6,968 bases of DNA from an uncultured Alphaproteobacteria bacterium (GTDB lineage Bacteria > Pseudomonadota > Alphaproteobacteria > Rhodobacterales > Rhodobacteraceae), in assembly GCA_929200295.1 (NCBI GenBank), contig CAKMZE010000008.1, positions 1-6,968 of the forward strand, given 5' to 3'. The notes under the pieces were generated by a model. It saw nothing but the letters and a program-made list of their open reading frames with translations, did not search any database and had not been told where the DNA came from. Both the position numbers and the translations under genes were made by a program. This document shows, piece after piece, positions 5,916 to 6,968 of the stretch. Within the stretch, counting starts at the first letter, position 1. Every line of letters starts with the position of its first letter.

Positions 5916-6761
5916 ATGAATACCCGGATTTTGCCTTATGTCCTCATTGCGCCTGTGACGATATTTCTCTGCGTCTTTTTTCTCTACCCATTCGTTTTAG
6001 TCTCTCAGCAAGCCTTTCATTATGATGGCAGCTTTTCGATGCGCAATTTCCAAGATGTGTTCGCACACTGGAAATTCCCGATCTCACTGAAAAACACCCT
6101 GCTCTTGGCGGCAGCCGTTGTACCGATCCAGCTGGCCTTGGCGCTGTTGATGGCAACGATGGTGTCCAAGATGCAAAAGGGCCGGGATTTGGTGCTTTAT
6201 GTCTGGACCATACCCTTGGGTATTTCTGATCTTGCCGCCGGTATCATCTGGCTGGCAATCTTTGACCAATCCGGTTTCCTTAACACAATGATGAGCGGTC
6301 TTGGCCTTATCGACCGCCCGATGAACCTGCTCAGCTATCAAAACCCCACGCTCGTGTTCGTTGCAATTGCGCTGGCTGAAATTTGGCGTGCCACTGCGAT
6401 TATGCTGGTGATCCTTGTTGCCGGCATTGGCCTGATCCCAAAAGAATATTATGAAGCCGCCGAGGTCTTTGGCGCCTCACCTTGGAAGCGGTTTATCCGC
6501 ATCACTTTGCCGATGCTGCGACCCTCTTTGCAAACCGCACTTGTCTTGCGCGTGATCCTAGCGTTCGAGGTCTTTGCTGTTGTGGCAGCCCTTGGCGGGA
6601 CGCTCTTCCCTGTCCTGATGGGCGAAACCTACGCCTATCAGTTTGAGCTCTTAAATGGTGGCGCTGCGGCGGCGATTGCGCTGGTGATCCTTGCGATCTC
6701 GATCGCCTTTACTCTGATCATTCTGCGTATCTTACGCGTACCGAAGGGGGCATCGATATGA
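5916..6761 (+). CDS. ABC sugar-type permease, MalF/UgpA-like
   Basis: A 281-residue inner-membrane permease of the binding-protein-dependent transport family. Six hydrophobic segments are visible at about 5-29, 59-83, 93-115, 144-168, 205-230 and 248-271. The conserved cytoplasmic EAA loop, which docks the ATPase, is clear: E180-A-A, G186 and I196-T-L-P199. Length is usual for three-gene importers of this class and shorter than E. coli MalF, which has extra N-terminal segments. The start is supported by AGAGGAG (5902-5908), seven bases before the ATG. It lies 110 bases after the binding-protein gene across the stem-loop, and its TGA overlaps the next permease ATG (ATGA), the usual translational coupling of the two halves of the channel. 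Confidence 0.93.
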   Translation: MNTRILPYVLIAPVTIFLCVFFLYPFVLVSQQAFHYDGSFSMRNFQDVFAHWKFPISLKNTLLLAAAVVPIQLALALLMATMVSKMQKGRDLVLYVWTIPLGISDLAAGIIWLAIFDQSGFLNTMMSGLGLIDRPMNLLSYQNPTLVFVAIALAEIWRATAIMLVILVAGIGLIPKEYYEAAEVFGASPWKRFIRITLPMLRPSLQTALVLRVILAFEVFAVVAALGGTLFPVLMGETYAYQFELLNGGAAAAIALVILAISIAFTLIILRILRVPKGASI

Positions 6762-6968
6762 CCGATACTGCCAGCCTCACCGCCCCGCCAAACACCCGCA
6801 AAGCCGGGCGCTATGTTTACGCATCAGCTGTGGTGCTGCTGTGTGCTTGGGTTATCGTCCCGATTTATTTTTTGCTGATCAACACGCTTTCCTCGCCAGA
6901 AACAGTCAGCAGCTTTCCCAAGCCGCTTTGGCCCGAGTTTGACATGGGCTCGCTACAGTTTTTTGCGG
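6758..6968 (+). CDS. ABC sugar-type permease, MalG/UgpE-like (5' part, cut by window edge)
   Basis: The first 70 codons of the second permease; the reading frame is open to the right edge. A polar cytoplasmic N-terminus (1-18) leads into one hydrophobic segment (about 20-42), then a periplasmic stretch containing SSPETVSSFPKPLWPEF. Its FP...P pattern is typical after the first membrane segment of MalG-type subunits. The ATG overlaps the stop of the preceding permease by four bases and has AAGGGGG (6744-6750) seven bases upstream. The EAA loop would be outside the window, so the assignment rests on position, coupling and the N-terminal pattern. It should pair with the upstream permease as a heterodimer. 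An ATPase gene is expected downstream. Confidence 0.85.
   Translation, partial: MTDTASLTAPPNTRKAGRYVYASAVVLLCAWVIVPIYFLLINTLSSPETVSSFPKPLWPEFDMGSLQFFA

Overview
The window looks like a catabolic gene cluster from an alphaproteobacterium, most likely a marine Rhodobacterales (Roseobacter-group) organism. The grounds are the moderate-to-high GC content, the style of the protein sequences, strong Shine-Dalgarno sites, and a LacI-type regulator divergent from a MalEFG-type transporter. The genus assignment is inference; no rRNA or marker gene is present.

Layout, left to right: (1) On the minus strand, an aldehyde dehydrogenase of the alpha-ketoglutarate-semialdehyde dehydrogenase-like group is followed by an unusual M19 'membrane dipeptidase' homologue. 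They share one base (TAATG) and are almost certainly one transcript. (2) A 142-base divergent intergenic region separates them from a plus-strand HD-domain protein that keeps the full six-ligand di-iron set of the MIOX/PhnZ oxygenase family. (3) Convergent to it, with only nine bases between stop codons, is a LacI/GalR-family regulator on the minus strand. (4) Divergent from the regulator is a plus-strand ABC importer: periplasmic binding protein, MalF-type permease, and the first 70 codons of a MalG-type permease that runs off the right edge. The ATPase gene, if present, lies beyond the window.

The regulator/transporter gap holds a sigma70-like -35 box and an 18-bp CG-centred palindrome overlapping the presumed promoter, which is the expected architecture of a LacI-family operator. 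A 15-bp stem-loop sits between the binding-protein gene and the first permease gene and probably sets their expression ratio.

Read together, the genes describe import of a small organic solute, oxidation or cleavage by an HD-domain mixed-valent di-iron oxygenase, oxidation of an aldehyde intermediate to an acid, and an amidohydrolase-fold step by a protein that has lost half of the canonical M19 dinuclear zinc site. The substrate cannot be read from the sequence. The combination of two enzymes with diverged active sites in one apparently LacI-controlled cluster is the most interesting aspect of the window.
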